From assembly GCA_963978895.1 (NCBI GenBank), contig OZ022238.1, forward strand, positions 44,806,777 to 44,870,776: DNA of 64,000 bases. Reading direction: 5' to 3'. This document shows, in pieces, positions 47,073-60,114 of this stretch; position 1 is the stretch's first letter, and each line of letters opens with the position of its first letter. Below the pieces are notes generated by a model. That model was given only the letters and a program-made list of their open reading frames with translations, did not search any database and had not been told where the DNA came from. Position numbers and translations under genes: made by a program. Source of the stretch: Erpobdella octoculata (lineage: Eukaryota; Annelida; Clitellata; Hirudinida; Erpobdellidae).

Positions 47073-50000
47073 ATGCGCATTATTTTTAATTTAGCTGTTC
47101 TGTCGATAATCGTTATTTCCGCTTGGAAAAACGGTTAGTAATACATTATCAATTTTAATGAATTAAAGGATGAATTATAATTTATTGTCAAAATTAAAAA
47201 TATAATTTATAATTTATTTTTATAATAATATAATAACATACAGTTTTAGCACAAGATTACGCAACCAAAGAGATAATTATTACAGGTAAATTACAATAAA
47301 ATGTGTTTTATTATTTTTACTATTGGAAGATACTTGTTAAATAGTAATGTCATCATAATTTTGACAAATAAACATATTCATTAAGAAATTGCTAAAACTG
47401 AAAAAAAAAACAATTCTTTACACTACAGTACGAGGACAGAATAGGTACATATAAGCGTATGTCATCATCAACACATAATTTATGATGTTTGTGTGTATTT
47501 ATGTTAGCAATTTCGCATAACGCGGCGGCCGCGGTGGTCAGCAGTTAATAAAATTAGTGCGCGTAGGTGTGTAATAAAAGTTACTATGCAATTGTACACC
47601 GTCAACTTTAAAGATCAAAAATGAAAAAAGATGGTGCAGCAATCGCAAAATAATATATAATGATGTTTTAAGAAATCTGTCATTTTTGACGAGCCATTTC
47701 AAGTGTGTATATAATTGTGGCAGTGGTAGTTAGATCTAATAACAGGTTTTCAATCAACTTCTCATCCAACCGAGCTGAAATTTTTCTCATTAATTTATAT
47801 TGCGGTACATTCAAATTTAACAAATATAAACCACTTGTTGGTTTTTTAATGGTTAAAATAACATTTATTTTAATAGTTAGCATTTAATGCTTTTGACGTA
47901 ATACAGAATCGATATATTTCATCCATGATTTTGTCACTTCAATTCAACATTTACATTTTTTAGTAATCTTTAAATAATTTGAAACAGCTGATTGCAATAA
48001 AATCAATTGGGACAAACACATAAGATGGCTGTGTTTGATGAAAACAGCTGTGACTGCAAAGGACAACAACTTCCCAGAATTTAGCAACATTACGTTTTTA
48101 CAAAACATCGAAAAGTTTTTAAAGTAAATTATTTTGAATTATTAAATATGATTATGGTTGCAGCATTAATTAAAAATTGCAGTAAAAATTTATATTTCAT
48201 AAATCTAATGAACAATGCTGAAAAAGCTAAGAATTTTTATATTTTTGATAGCTTATTGAGCACAGATTGAACAAAGTAATTTTTGTTGTCTCCGATTTCG
48301 AAATTGCCAGAGTTTTTTTTGTGCATAGCATGTGGTTTTGCCAAAAAAATAATTTGCCACAGCCAAAAAAAATTCGCCTAATTTATATTTCACCCGGATG
48401 GTTTTTATTGGAAGTTTTGCTCAAATTTTGGGTCACCCGATTGCCATGATAGAATATTCAAAATGCATTTTTCCAGTGAATCGTCGGGCGTGCAAGAAAT
48501 TTTTCGGGCGAAAACTCAGGCTCTGTTTTTGCCTTCTTGCAGAAAATTCATTCAATATTATCAAACTTTGATATATAACAGATATTTTTATACGTGAAGA
48601 AAACTGTATGATAATGTTATTAACGTCTGGTTTTTTTTTTAAATTTAGTCAGATATAATAAACTGTGGTTTTTTGTTGTTGTTTTTTTATTTTGTCTTAC
48701 TTTGTGAAAAACTTAATTTAATATAATCAAATTTAAATTTGTTTTAAGTTATTACGCTATGACTAGAATTGTATAAAATGTTATAAGTATAACTGTTCTT
48801 TTTAATTTAGAAAAGAAGACTTTGATGGAACTAGTTTTGACCCAAAATTGTTGATAGGATCTAAAATAATTTCCCAAACAAGAGGGTATGTTAGAACAAC
48901 AGTAGAATCAATTTCTAAAAGTTAGTTTAAAATTTTAAGTATTAATTTTACAAACTTATCATGGCAATAGTGTTTAAAAACATGCTGAGTGATCCAGGCA
49001 TTTGAGTAACCACACTTTTGATCAGTGGTGTAACCAGGGTCTTGCAAAGGAATTTATAATTACCAGGTTGTCGCTGCGGTGCGGGACTGAGTCAAACAAG
49101 GGCCTTAAGCAATTACTGACTGTGGAAAAATTAAAATTCTTAAAAATTTTCGATACCACAACAAAAAATGTTGGAAATATTATTTGTTGACCGAAACATT
49201 TAAAGTTTTTATAAATTATAAATTGCTTCTCAAAGCTATGTGAAAACACATGGCCATCCTAGGCTCTAGGGGATTTTGAACCCATAAAACCCTCCCTTCT
49301 ACACTATTGCTTCTGATCATAAAAGTTAGAATCAAACTGCCAACCTAATTATAATATATATCAGGCTTATTTGATTTTACTGAGTACACTTTTTTTTATC
49401 CAATACAGTTCCATGGTTTTGTTCTGAGACGACAATTTACTTATTCGATGTTAAATTTCAAAATGTATCTCAAGGATGCGTCTTAACTCCTGATCTGCCT
49501 AGTAATGACTGCAGGTAATTTATTATTTCAATTTTTATTAATTTTTAATTTTTAAAAATCCGTTTCTTAGTTAACTATTTTTCTCTCATTTTTTATCATA
49601 AAGTTTTGGATATAAAAGTAAAATAAATTCCTTTTTTGAATAGGTAAACATTGAATTTGTCCAGATAATAAAAAGTGATAAAAGTTTTTTTTAATTTTTT
49701 ATGTTAACTGCACAGCCGGTCTTGTTTGATTGATTGATTGCTTGAATGTTTGCAAACCTTGAAAGTGAAAATTAACTAACTTCCGTCACCTAATCGAGCT
49801 GAAATTTTAAATAAAGGCTCGCTTTTTGTGACAATGCATTCTTTTAAAAATTAAAAATGTTTTGAAAAAAAATTGTAATTAAAAATATTAATCATTTAAG
49901 TTTTAAAACAAAAATAATTCAAATACAATTAAATATATGCTTGCATGTATACATTCAAAAAATGTCGTTTACAAAAAATTGCAATAAATGAAAAGCCGGC

Positions 50001-53000
50001 AAATCTTGAAATATAAGGAATTTGTGAAAAAAAACTTCGTTTTTATGAAATTTTCAAACTACGTATATAACTTTTTATTTTTTAGTAAAATCACAGTTAA
50101 CATACAAATCAAGCTCGACGTCCTGTTTAAAATGGGAACCAATGGCTCGTTTGATGTACAATCAAATGTGATCCATATAAATAAACAAAATTTTAGTTAT
50201 GAACTTCAAAAATGTGGAAATCTTCCAGGTGGGCTCATCTATTTAAGCTTTTTTGTCATTTAATGAATAATTGTCATTTAATGAATAATTGTCATTTAAT
50301 GAATAATTACCATTTAATAAATAATTGTCATTTAATGAATAATTTTCATTTAATGAATAATAATTTAAAAAACTAGATTTTGTAGTTAACTGTTGATATA
50401 ATGTGTTTACATTTAATGAATAATTTTCATTTAATGAATAATAATTTTAAAAATTAGATTTTGTAGTTAACTGTTGATATAATGTGTTTACATTTAATGA
50501 ATAATTTTCATTTAATGAATAATAATTTAAAAAACTAGATTTTGTAGTTAACTGTTGATATAATGTGTTTACATTTAATGAATAATTTTCATTTAATGAA
50601 TAATAATTTAAAAAACTAGATTTTGTAGTTAACTGTTGATATAATGTGTTTACATTTGTATGGTTGTAAACTACTGAGTGCTTAATCCCCATCCTATTCA
50701 ACTCTCTGGCGCATAAGATTTTAAAATTTGGCACTGAGTAACAAGCTGTTCTTGGCAATTTTAAGCTATTTTCCAAAAGTGGTGCAACAATTTTCGATCT
50801 TTCTCTTTCACGAAGGACTTGATTTCTATTAGGCGCGTCACATATATTGCTTGTATTACTTATTTTCTACATATGTTATTTAAAAACGTCATTACAAACT
50901 TGAAGAACTATTTGTTAGGAAACTAAAGATTTATTAAAACTAATTAGCTTTCAGCAGGCATAAAAAGTTTTTTTTCAGAGGTGCCTCAAATTTTTATTTG
51001 GCTGTAATAAAATGACGCTATTTAATAGTAAATAAAAGCAGCAAAATGGTTCAAACCACCACCACCAGCACCCCATTACCTTGCCTGGTTTGGTATCGAA
51101 AACATTCCGGAAATTTTTGTCGGTAAAAGATTTTTTCATTAAAATTTATTTTAATTTAATTGCTTTCAAATATCAAAAAATGCCAGCAATAATGCACTTG
51201 AAAAAAGTATTGAAAACATAATTAAACTCAATTAAGGTCGCAATCCATTTTGTTCATACTTTCTGGAAAGTTATCGAAAAGTTTCTGGTGCGAAAACTTT
51301 CGGTAATTTTACCTCCCTAGTGAATAATAACAAGAGCCAGTCAATCTCCCTAACATAAAAGCGCAATGATATAATATGTATTATGTATGTCACCCGATTA
51401 GCATCTACAGGTCTGAAAAAACTCACGTTTATAGATTATGAGACGCTGAACACGGTTTGTTAGGACACTTTTATGGTTAAATGTTTAAATAAAAAGTTAT
51501 TAGCCGCGAAAGTTTAATGCTTTGCGGATATATATAATGCAGCGTACGTCATCTTTCAATATAAACAAGTTGAAAAAAAACAAATAACCTAATTTTTTCA
51601 GACCTGCAGATGGTAATCGGGTGACATACATAATACATAATACATAATACATAATACATAATACATATTACATCATTGCGCTTTCAAAATCTCAAAATTA
51701 TAGGAAAAACACGCCTTCGGTGATTTGTTTATTTTCAACTTCTTTATATTGTTTGATGACGTAATCTCAAAATTTTTGGGAAAACCGGCCTTCGGTGATT
51801 TGATTATTTTCAACTCGTTTATATTCAGCGATGACGTACGATGCATTATATATATCCGCAAAGCGTTAAACTTTCGCGGCTAATAACTTTTTATTTAAAC
51901 ATTTTAACAAAAAAGTGCCCTAACAAACCGTGTTCAGCGTCTCATAATCTATCAACGTGAGTTTTTTCAGACCTGCAGATGGTAATCGGGTGACATACAT
52001 AATACATAATACATAATACATAATACATAATACATAATACATAATACATAATACATATTACATCATTGCGCTTTCAAAATCTCAAAATTATAGGAAAAAC
52101 ACGCCTTCGGTGATTTGTTTATTTTCAACTTCTTTATATTGTTTGATGACGTAATCTCAAAATTTTTGGGAAAACCGGCCTTCGGTGATTTGATTATTTT
52201 CAACTCGTTTATATTCAGCGATGACGTACGATGCATTATATATATCCGCAAAGCGTTAAACTTTCGCGGCTAATAACTTTTTATTTAAACATTTTAACAA
52301 AAAAGTGCCCTAACAAACCGTGTTCAGCGTCTCATAATCTATCAACGTGAGTTTTTTCAGGCCTGCAGATGGTAATCGGGTGACATACATAATACATAAT
52401 ACATATTACATCATTGCGCTTTTATAGTAGGGACCAGCACTTGACGCACGCTTTGCGCGCGAAGCATATGAGTTTTTTCATCCAATCGTAGAAGATTTTG
52501 TACTTGAGCACGTTTTGAACTGGTCGTCTCTTTGAATGGCAGATAATGACAAACCGCCTACAAAAAAATAACCTCTAACGGATGAAATTGAAAAAAACGT
52601 CTACGGAAAAAAACCGACCTTCAATAGTTGATATTGGTAAAAACCGCCTAGGAATAAAACACATTTTTTGCTTTGACGGCCGTCCGCCAACTCCTATTTT
52701 TTTATTTTATATGTTTATATTGAGTGATGACGTACGTTTCTCTATTTACATATCAGTTTTTCGCTTCGGCGGTCTCCCGCCAAATCCGATTTATTTATTT
52801 TCAGTTTAGCAAATTAATTAATTTATTTAAATAATAATATTATTAATAATTAAAATAAGAGGAATAATAATTACAAAATAGAAAAATGTCGTTAATAATA
52901 TTTTCATTAAATATATCCGCAAAGCGTCGTTAATAATATTTTCATTAAATATATCCGCAAAGCGTCGTTAATAATATTTTCATTAAATATATCCGCAAAG

Positions 53001-56000
53001 CATCGAACTTCATTGATATGAATAATAGTAATAGTAATATTATTAATAATTAAATTAAGAATAATAATAATTGCAAAATAGTAAAATGTCGTTAACCCAT
53101 AATAATTTCATTAAATATATCCGTAAAGCGTAGAACTTTCCAATAATAGGAATAATATTAGCAAATTAGTTAATTTTCGTAAATAATAATATTATTAATA
53201 ATTAAAATAAGAGGAATAATTATTGCAAAATAGTAAAATGTCGTTAATAATAATTTCATTAAATATATCCGCAAAGCGTAGAGCTTTCCAATAATAGGAA
53301 ATTAATCTAAATTAGTTAATTTTCGTAAATAATAATATTATTATAAATTATAATAAGAGGAATAATAATTGCAAAATAGTAAAATGTCGTTAAAAATAAT
53401 TTCATTAAATATTTCCGCAAATCGTCGAACTTTCCAATAATAGAAATTATATTAGCAAAATAGTTAATCTTCGTTATTAATAATTTCACTAAATATATCC
53501 GCAAAGCGTCGATCTTTCCAATAATCGGAATAATAATAGCAAAATAGTTAATCAAATCGCACTCTAAGCTCAAAAACAACACCAATGCGTTATTATAGTA
53601 ATAACTATTTTAGCCAGTAGCTGATGATTTTTCACTTAAACACGTATTGGAATGGTCTTCTCTTTGATTGGAATGATTTTAGAAAATCTGCCTACAAAAA
53701 AAAAGTTTAATGGGTGATTTTGAAAAAAACAGCCTACGAAAAAACCCATATTTATTGGGTGATAGTGAAAAAGCCGACTACGAAAAAAACCTATATTGGA
53801 TGTTTTTGGAAATAATAGCCTACGAAAAACACAATATTTATTGAATGGTAGCGGAAAAACAGCATAGGAAAAAAACAAACTGTAACGGCTAATATAGAAA
53901 AAAATTCCTACGAAAAAAACCTTTAATGGGTGATATTGAAAAAAACATCCTACGAAAAAACTCAACCTTTAATGGCTGATAATGAAAAAAACCGCCTACA
54001 AAAAACCCAACCTTCAATGGCTGATATTGGGAAAACCCGCCGGTGATTTATTTTTTTTTTTTTTTTTTTTTTTTATGATAGTTTATAGTCCTTTACACCA
54101 AGTGTTTTAAGACTGAATTGGCTGTATATAGGAAGCACATAAGTACTTCCTGTCGTGGATCAAAGTTTGATCCTTTTAACTGTCCCTCCTCCTTTATCCA
54201 GGCTTGGGACTGGCTCGCAATTAGCGAGGCGGAGTTCGGTGATTTATTTATTTTCAACTTATTTATATTGAGTTATGGCGTATGCTCAAAATATATCCAC
54301 AAAGCGTCGAACTTTCCAATAATAGGAATAATATTAGCAATTATTACAATAAGAGAACAATAATTGCAAAATAGTAAAATGTCGTTAATAATAATTTCAT
54401 TAAATGTATCCGCAAAGCGTCGAACTTTCCAATATTAGGAATAATAGCAAATTAGTTAATTTTCGTTCATAATAACATTATTAATAATTAAAATAAGAGG
54501 AATAATAATTGCAAAATAGTAAAATGTCGTTAATAATAATTTCATTAAATGTATTTATTGGGTGATAGTGAAAAAACCGCCTACGAAATGAACAACATAT
54601 TTTGGGTGATAGTGAAAAAAAGCCTAAGAAACAACCCATCTTTTAATGGCTGATAATGAAAAAAAACGCCTACAAAAAAGCCAATCTTCAATGGCTGATA
54701 TTGGGAAAACCCGCCGATGTACTACTTCGGTGATTTATTTATTTTCAATTTGTTTATAATGAGTTATGACGTATGCTCAAATTATATTCGCAAAGCGTTA
54801 AACTTTTTATTTAATATATTAATTATTATATATAATCTATTAAAATAAATAATGTCGTTAATAATAATTTCATTAAATGTATCCGCAAAGCGTCGAACTT
54901 TCCAATATTAGGAATAATATTATCAAATAAGTTAATTTTCGTATATAATAATATTCTTAATAATTAAAATAAAAGGAATAATAATTGCAAAATAGTAAAA
55001 TGTCGTTAATAATAATTTCATTAAATGTATCCGCAAAGCGTAGAACTTTCCAATAATAGGAATAATATTAGTAAATTAGTTAATTTTCTTTATTAATAAT
55101 ATTATTAATAATTTAATTAAGAGGAATATTAATTGTAAATTAGTGAATTGTTGTTAATATTAATTATATTGTTTGATTACGTACGCTCAATGTGGGGAAA
55201 ACCCGCCGACTACTACTTCGGTGATTTATTTATTTTCAACTTGTTTATATTCAGCGATGACGTACGATGCATTATATATATCCGCATAGCGTTAAACTTT
55301 CGCGGCTAATAACTTTTTATTTAAACATTTTATCAAAAAAATGCCCTAACAAACCGTGTTCAGCGTCTCATAATCTATCAACGTGAGTTTTTTCAGACCT
55401 GCAGATGCTAATCGGGTGACATAATACATACATATTACATCATTGCGCTTTTATAGTAGGGATCGTACATTATCACTCAGTATAAACAAGTTGAAAATAA
55501 ATAAATCTTCGAAGTAGGAAGCCGGCGGGTTTTCCCCAATTTTAAACAAGTTGTAAATTATGTAAATTATTATTAACAACAATTTACTATTTTGCAATTA
55601 TTATTCCTCTTATTTTAATTATTAATAATATTATTATTAACGAAAATTAACTAATTTGCTAATATTATTCCTATTATTGGAAAGTTCGACGATTTGCGTA
55701 TATATTTAATGAAAATATTATTAACGACATTTTTTTATTTTGTTTTCTTTATATTTATATATAAGTTGAAAATAAATAAATCACCGAAGTAGTACATCGG
55801 CGAGTTTTCCCAATATCAGCCATTAAAGGTTGGGTTTTTTCGTAGGATTTTTTTCCAATATTGCACAATAAAAGTTGTTTTTTTTTCGTAGGTTTTTTTC
55901 GATATTAGCCGTTACAGTTTGTTTTTTTTTCTTAGGTTGTTATTTCCGATACCATCCAATGAATATTGTGTTTTTCGTAGGCGGTTATTTTCAAAAACAT

Positions 56001-58392
56001 ACAATATAGGTTTTTTTCGTAGGCGGTTTTTTCACTATCACCCATTAAATGTGGTTTTTTTCGTAGGCGTTTTTCCAAAATCCTCCAATAAAAGAGAAGA
56101 CCATTCCAAAACGGCCGGAGGGTTTTCCAAAGTTTGAGATTACGTCATCACACAATATAAACAAGTTAAAAATAAACAAATCACCGAAGGCGGGTTTTCC
56201 CAATAATTTTGAGCGTACGTAATCACACATCATAAACAAGTTGAAAATAAATAGAGGTAGTTTTATTCGTAGGCGGTTTTTACAATATCAGCCATTAAGG
56301 GTTGTATTTTTCGTAAGCGGTTTTTTTTTTCAAATTTAGCCATTCAAAGAGAAGATTATTTTAAAACGTTTCCAAGTGAAAAATCATCTGCGACTAGCTG
56401 AAAAAACTCACACGCTTCGTGCGCTATGCGTGCGTCAGGTGCTGGTATATTAATAATACAGCCTTGAAAAATGTTCTAGCAGATCCAATATACAATAAGG
56501 TAGTTGTTCTAAGATTTCATTTAACAGGCATTATTTCTTACTAATGTTCAGTTACTGCAATTATTTTTTTTACGTTTTATTTAAAACATAAAGATGTACT
56601 TTAATTTTTTATTGCTTGTATAACAAATGTTTTATTAAAAATTATTTTTCGGATAGGTTTTGTCAGCACAGACTACGCCATCTTTTTGACTGACTTGACT
56701 TGCCAAAGTCAGTTTATTATTTATTTGTTTTTTTAATTTGGGGTCTAAATAAATATTTTTTTAGTAAAATTTGTACGAGCCGTTTTTTTATTTAACAGCA
56801 GCCATTGATTTCAGCACTCCAAGTAAGTTATTTTAAGATTTCGTCTAAGAATTGCATTTAAAAACTTTATTTAATTTTTAAATACCACATATTTACAGAA
56901 AAATGTTCAGAGTCTGGCACGAATTATTATGTGTGGAAAAATTGTTCGAAACATTTGCTGCACTTGCATGTGAACACCTTTCCAAGATATGACTGGATTT
57001 TTCAAAGTCGATCAAACTTCTGCGAGTTAGCTATCGTTATTAACCATTTTGAGTTAATTTTTCTAAATACAGAAATACTATAATGTTGTTTTATATAAAT
57101 CACTGATTGCTTAAACAGAAAAATATTGCCAGCTTTAGAATACTGTGTCAATGAAAGTGGTTTGTGTAGCGAAGAATGGGGAACATATGGTTACTATACG
57201 AGTCTCCTTAGGTCGTATTCTTCTGTATGTGATGATAATCAAGGTTATTAGGCTATATTAAATATTTTTATTCATTTTTATTAATAATTACAAAACTAAA
57301 AAGCAGTTTTGGTGCAAATCCATCATACCTTAGATTCGTTTTTTTAGAACAGAAACTAATTTTTATAAAATTAATAATTAAAGTTAAAGTTGATTTTTTA
57401 GAAAATTTTCTTAAATTTGATACACGCATTGTCATAAGAAATAAGCTCATAATTCAAGTTTCAGCTTGATTGGACGACGAAAAGCTTAATTATTTTCACT
57501 TCAAAAAATTTGTTTGTACGCAAAACCGGCGACTGGAATTATTATGAAAAATTGAAAATTCAAATTTTGTTTTTATTTTTGCAGATTATCTTTCAATTAA
57601 TGATTTTATGAAAAGCATACTTGATGTCTCCTGGGCAAGTGAATCATATTTTTCAAATCTCAAAATCTGCTTCATGGAAGCTTCCAATGGCAGTCAAACC
57701 GATCTTTGTTTGTAAGTTTGTTATTATTTGTTGAATTGCAGTTGTTTACAATAATTTAAATATGATTTCTTAATGTCCAGGGTCTACAACAAACAAATAT
57801 TGTGCCATGCCCTAGTCCAATACAACTACAATAAGAAGGTTAGCTCTTTTATAAACTTTTACAAGTACAATCAACTTGTTGAAAATTCAGTACCTGCAGT
57901 ACAAGAATGCTCTGTCACAACTGGTAATTTCATTATTGTTTTATTTCTTGATCATCTACATCCTGTTATTGTAATATCATGATAATTTTGATTTATCTAA
58001 ACAGAAGATCCTTGCAAATCAAAGTTAACAGCTGCCATGACCATGTGCTCAGGTTAAAAACAAATTTTTTTTTAAATTAAATACTTTTTTTGGATAAATT
58101 TACTTTAATTTTGATGGGCTGTGGTGACATGGTCTTTGGAGCTGGCCAATTATTCACTATCCAGCCGAGCTGAAACTTGGCATCTGGCATGTAGTCCCCT
58201 AGTGTTGATAAAAATTTTTACACATTGCATATGAGGCTTTTGTAAACAAAAATGCTGTAATAATATTAATATTGCTTTTTGTGATTAAAAACTTTCATCT
58301 CTTTTATAGGTTCTCCATCCACGGGTCACTATATTTCAATCGGTTTACTGCCATGCCTACTACTTCAACTGTTTTCATCTTTTAACTTTTGA
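47073..58392 (+). CDS. GPI-family gene D, diverged paralogue
   Basis: Fourteen exons: 47073-47133, 47244-47285, 47988-48123, 48811-48920, 49409-49514, 50086-50228, 56657-56707, 56799-56822, 56899-57025, 57119-57243, 57585-57711, 57781-57923, 58005-58052, 58310-58392; 441 aa, frame intact, same intron phases as A and C. Signal peptide MRIIFNLAVLSIIVISAW; module 1 CNKINWDKHIRWLC; module 2 CSESGTNYYVWKNC (the first W is replaced by T, spacing kept); C-terminal hydrophobic tail with GLLPCLLLQLF ending at the stop. Intron 6 is expanded to 6.4 kb by nested inverted-repeat elements. A Helitron starts about 35 bp after the stop, and no AATAAA lies before it, so the original 3' UTR may be lost. Confidence 0.86.
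47430..47700. repeat. Third copy of the ATAC-linked repeat, inverted
   Basis: In gene D intron 2: GGTCAGCAGTTAATAAAATT, GCAATTGTACACCGTCA and CTGTCATTTTTGACG match 10610-10860 in reverse orientation. The ATAC tract is missing. Confidence 0.6.
50255..50660. repeat. Two tandem repeats at the start of gene D intron 6
   Basis: First short units of AATAATTGTCATTTAATG, then four copies of an ~81-bp unit containing AGATTTTGTAGTTAACTG and TTGATATAATGTGTTTACA. Open frames here on the minus strand are repeat artefacts. Confidence 0.9.
51347..52433. mobile_element. Long inverted-repeat element with internal 390-bp duplication
   Basis: Left end TCCCTAACATAAAAGCGCAA and right end the inverse of TCCCTACTATAAAAGCGCAA, with inverted homology continuing through ATAATAC repeats, TGTCACCCGATTA and GTGTTCAGCGTCTCATAA. 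A 390-bp segment is tandemly duplicated (units near 51673 and 52063 are essentially identical). Another copy of the right end occurs at about 55250-55463. Confidence 0.7.
52433..56446. mobile_element. 4-kb inverted-repeat element with satellite-like interior
   Basis: Ends ACCAGCAC(T/C)TGACGCACGC on both sides in inverse orientation, extending through TGAGTTTTTTCA. The interior has two repeat types: ~145-bp units containing TATCCGCAAAGCGTCGAAC and TGTCGTTAATAATAATTTC (about 52.9-55.1 kb), and ~38-bp units with CGCCTACGAAAAAAACC and GGGTGATA (53.63-54.04 and 54.55-54.72 kb), which reappear in reverse at 55.80-56.35 kb. No target duplication or transposase recognised. Confidence 0.6.
54046..54236 (-). 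repeat. Family R retroposon copy inside the 4-kb element
   Basis: Minus strand ACTCCGCCTCGCTAATTGCG...CAGTCCCAAGCCTGGATAAAG, ending with a 25-base A run (T run at 54050-54074). The clean tail suggests a fairly recent retroposition. Confidence 0.7.
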
Positions 58393-58427
58393 TTTGTTTC
58401 TATGTTCAGCATTTGGTGACTTTTATG

Positions 58428-59972
58428 CTATCAACGCCGAGCTCAAACGCCTCATCCTAGGAACGTGAAATTTGGAACTTATATTACTTTTATTGCGTAA
58501 GCTTCCACTAAGAAAGGATTTTGGAAAATTTTGCTCCTGAGTGGAAGAAACTGGAAAACAAACTTTTTTCTAAAACAATGTATATCTCGAAAACCAAAAA
58601 TGAGGAGATTTTGAAATTTGGTATATGGATTCTTCTTGAAAAATAAAAAGAAACGTGTTTCACCATTTTTTGAAAATTTGGTTTCCCGGACCTCAAATGT
58701 GGGTTGGAAAATTAGGTTATTTGTTTTTTAAAGTAACTGCTACTCAAAAACTGTAAATACCACAGATGTAAAAATTTGTATTTAGTTTCTATTCTAAACA
58801 TAAAGATATACGTGTTTCACCACTTTTTACAAATTTGGTTTCCAGGACCTTGCATGTGGGGTGGACAATAGGATTACTTGGTTTTTAATGTAGCTGCTAC
58901 TCAAAAACTGTGAATGGTACAGGAGTAAAAATTAGTATTTACTTTCTACTCCAAAAATAATGAAATACGTGTTTTAGCATTTTTTGAAAATTTGGTTTCC
59001 AGGACTTCAAATGTGGGGTGGAAAATAGGGTTATTTGTTTTTTAAAGTAACTGCTACTCAAAAACTGTAAATACCACAGATGTAAAAATTTGTATTTAGT
59101 TTCTATTCTAAACATAAAGATATACGTGTTTCACCACTTTTTACAAATTTGGTTTCCAGGACCTTGCATGTGGGGTGGACAATAGGATTACTTGGTTTTT
59201 AATGTAGCTGCTACTCAAAAACTGTGAATGCTACAAAAGTAAAAATTAGTATTTAGTTGCTACTCTAAAAATAATGATATACGTGTTTCACCATTTTTTG
59301 AAAATTTGGTTTCCAGGACTTCAAATGTGGGGTGGAAAATAGGGTTATTTGGTTTTTAAAGTAACTGCTACTCAACAACTGTAATTGCTACAGATGTAAA
59401 AATTAATACTCAGTATCTACTCAAAAAAAAGATATACGTGTTTCACCTTTTTTTAAAACTTTGGTTTCCATGACTTCAAATGTGGGGTCAAAATAAGGGT
59501 TATTTGATTTTAAAATAACTGCTACTCAACAACTGCAAGCATTACAGATGTAAAACTTTGAGGTTTTGTGCCGGTTAAAAGTACCTAGCTGGGTCCAGTT
59601 TATCACCGGTCGGGCCAAGCCGTTATTTTAGGGTCTCTTTACGGGCCAGGCTAAACCTTAAATCAAGGTGGTACGGGCTAAGGTTTTTCACTAAGCATAT
59701 AGACATTTTAGTGATTTTAGGGTCTTCAGACGGGCCGTGCCAAACCTGAAGTCAAGGTGGGACGGGACGGGCCGAAGTTTTTCATCAAGTATATAGAATT
59801 TCTAGGCCTGTAAAAACGGGCCGGGCCCAAATTAGACGGGCCGTGCCGGGCTAGGAATTTTGGTTTTGAAACGGGCTGGGCCAAGTTGTCGACGGGCCGA
59901 GCCGACACCTATGGATGCACGGTTCAAATTCTCTAATTTCATGCAAGCGAAACCGCTACGGGCACTGCTAGT
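58428..59972 (+). mobile_element. Helitron (5'-truncated) at the 3' end of gene D
   Basis: Plus-oriented: starts within ATCAACGCCGAGCTCAAACG, carries about six ~155-bp units, then the GGCCCG-rich part (59580-59940) and ends CCGCTACGGGCACTGCTAG at 59972, followed by T. The 5' TC end is missing. Confidence 0.85.
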
Positions 59973-60114
59973 ATATATATACATGAATCGCCAGAGGTCA
60001 AATATACGAGATTGAGCGTAAAGGTTGTTTTAGATTCAAAAATTTTAGTTCGTTGACTCAGATAAAGAGGCAAATAAAAGCTTTTTTTAATTTATTTTTT
60101 ATTTTTACTTGTTT

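Noticed and set aside
50447..50776. 109-codon minus-strand frame with internal repeats
   Set aside because: It covers the ~81-bp tandem repeat in gene D intron 6 and lies antisense to an intron.
51673..52251. Two identical 62-codon frames
   Set aside because: They are the 390-bp tandem duplication inside an inverted-repeat element, with no domain or splice evidence.
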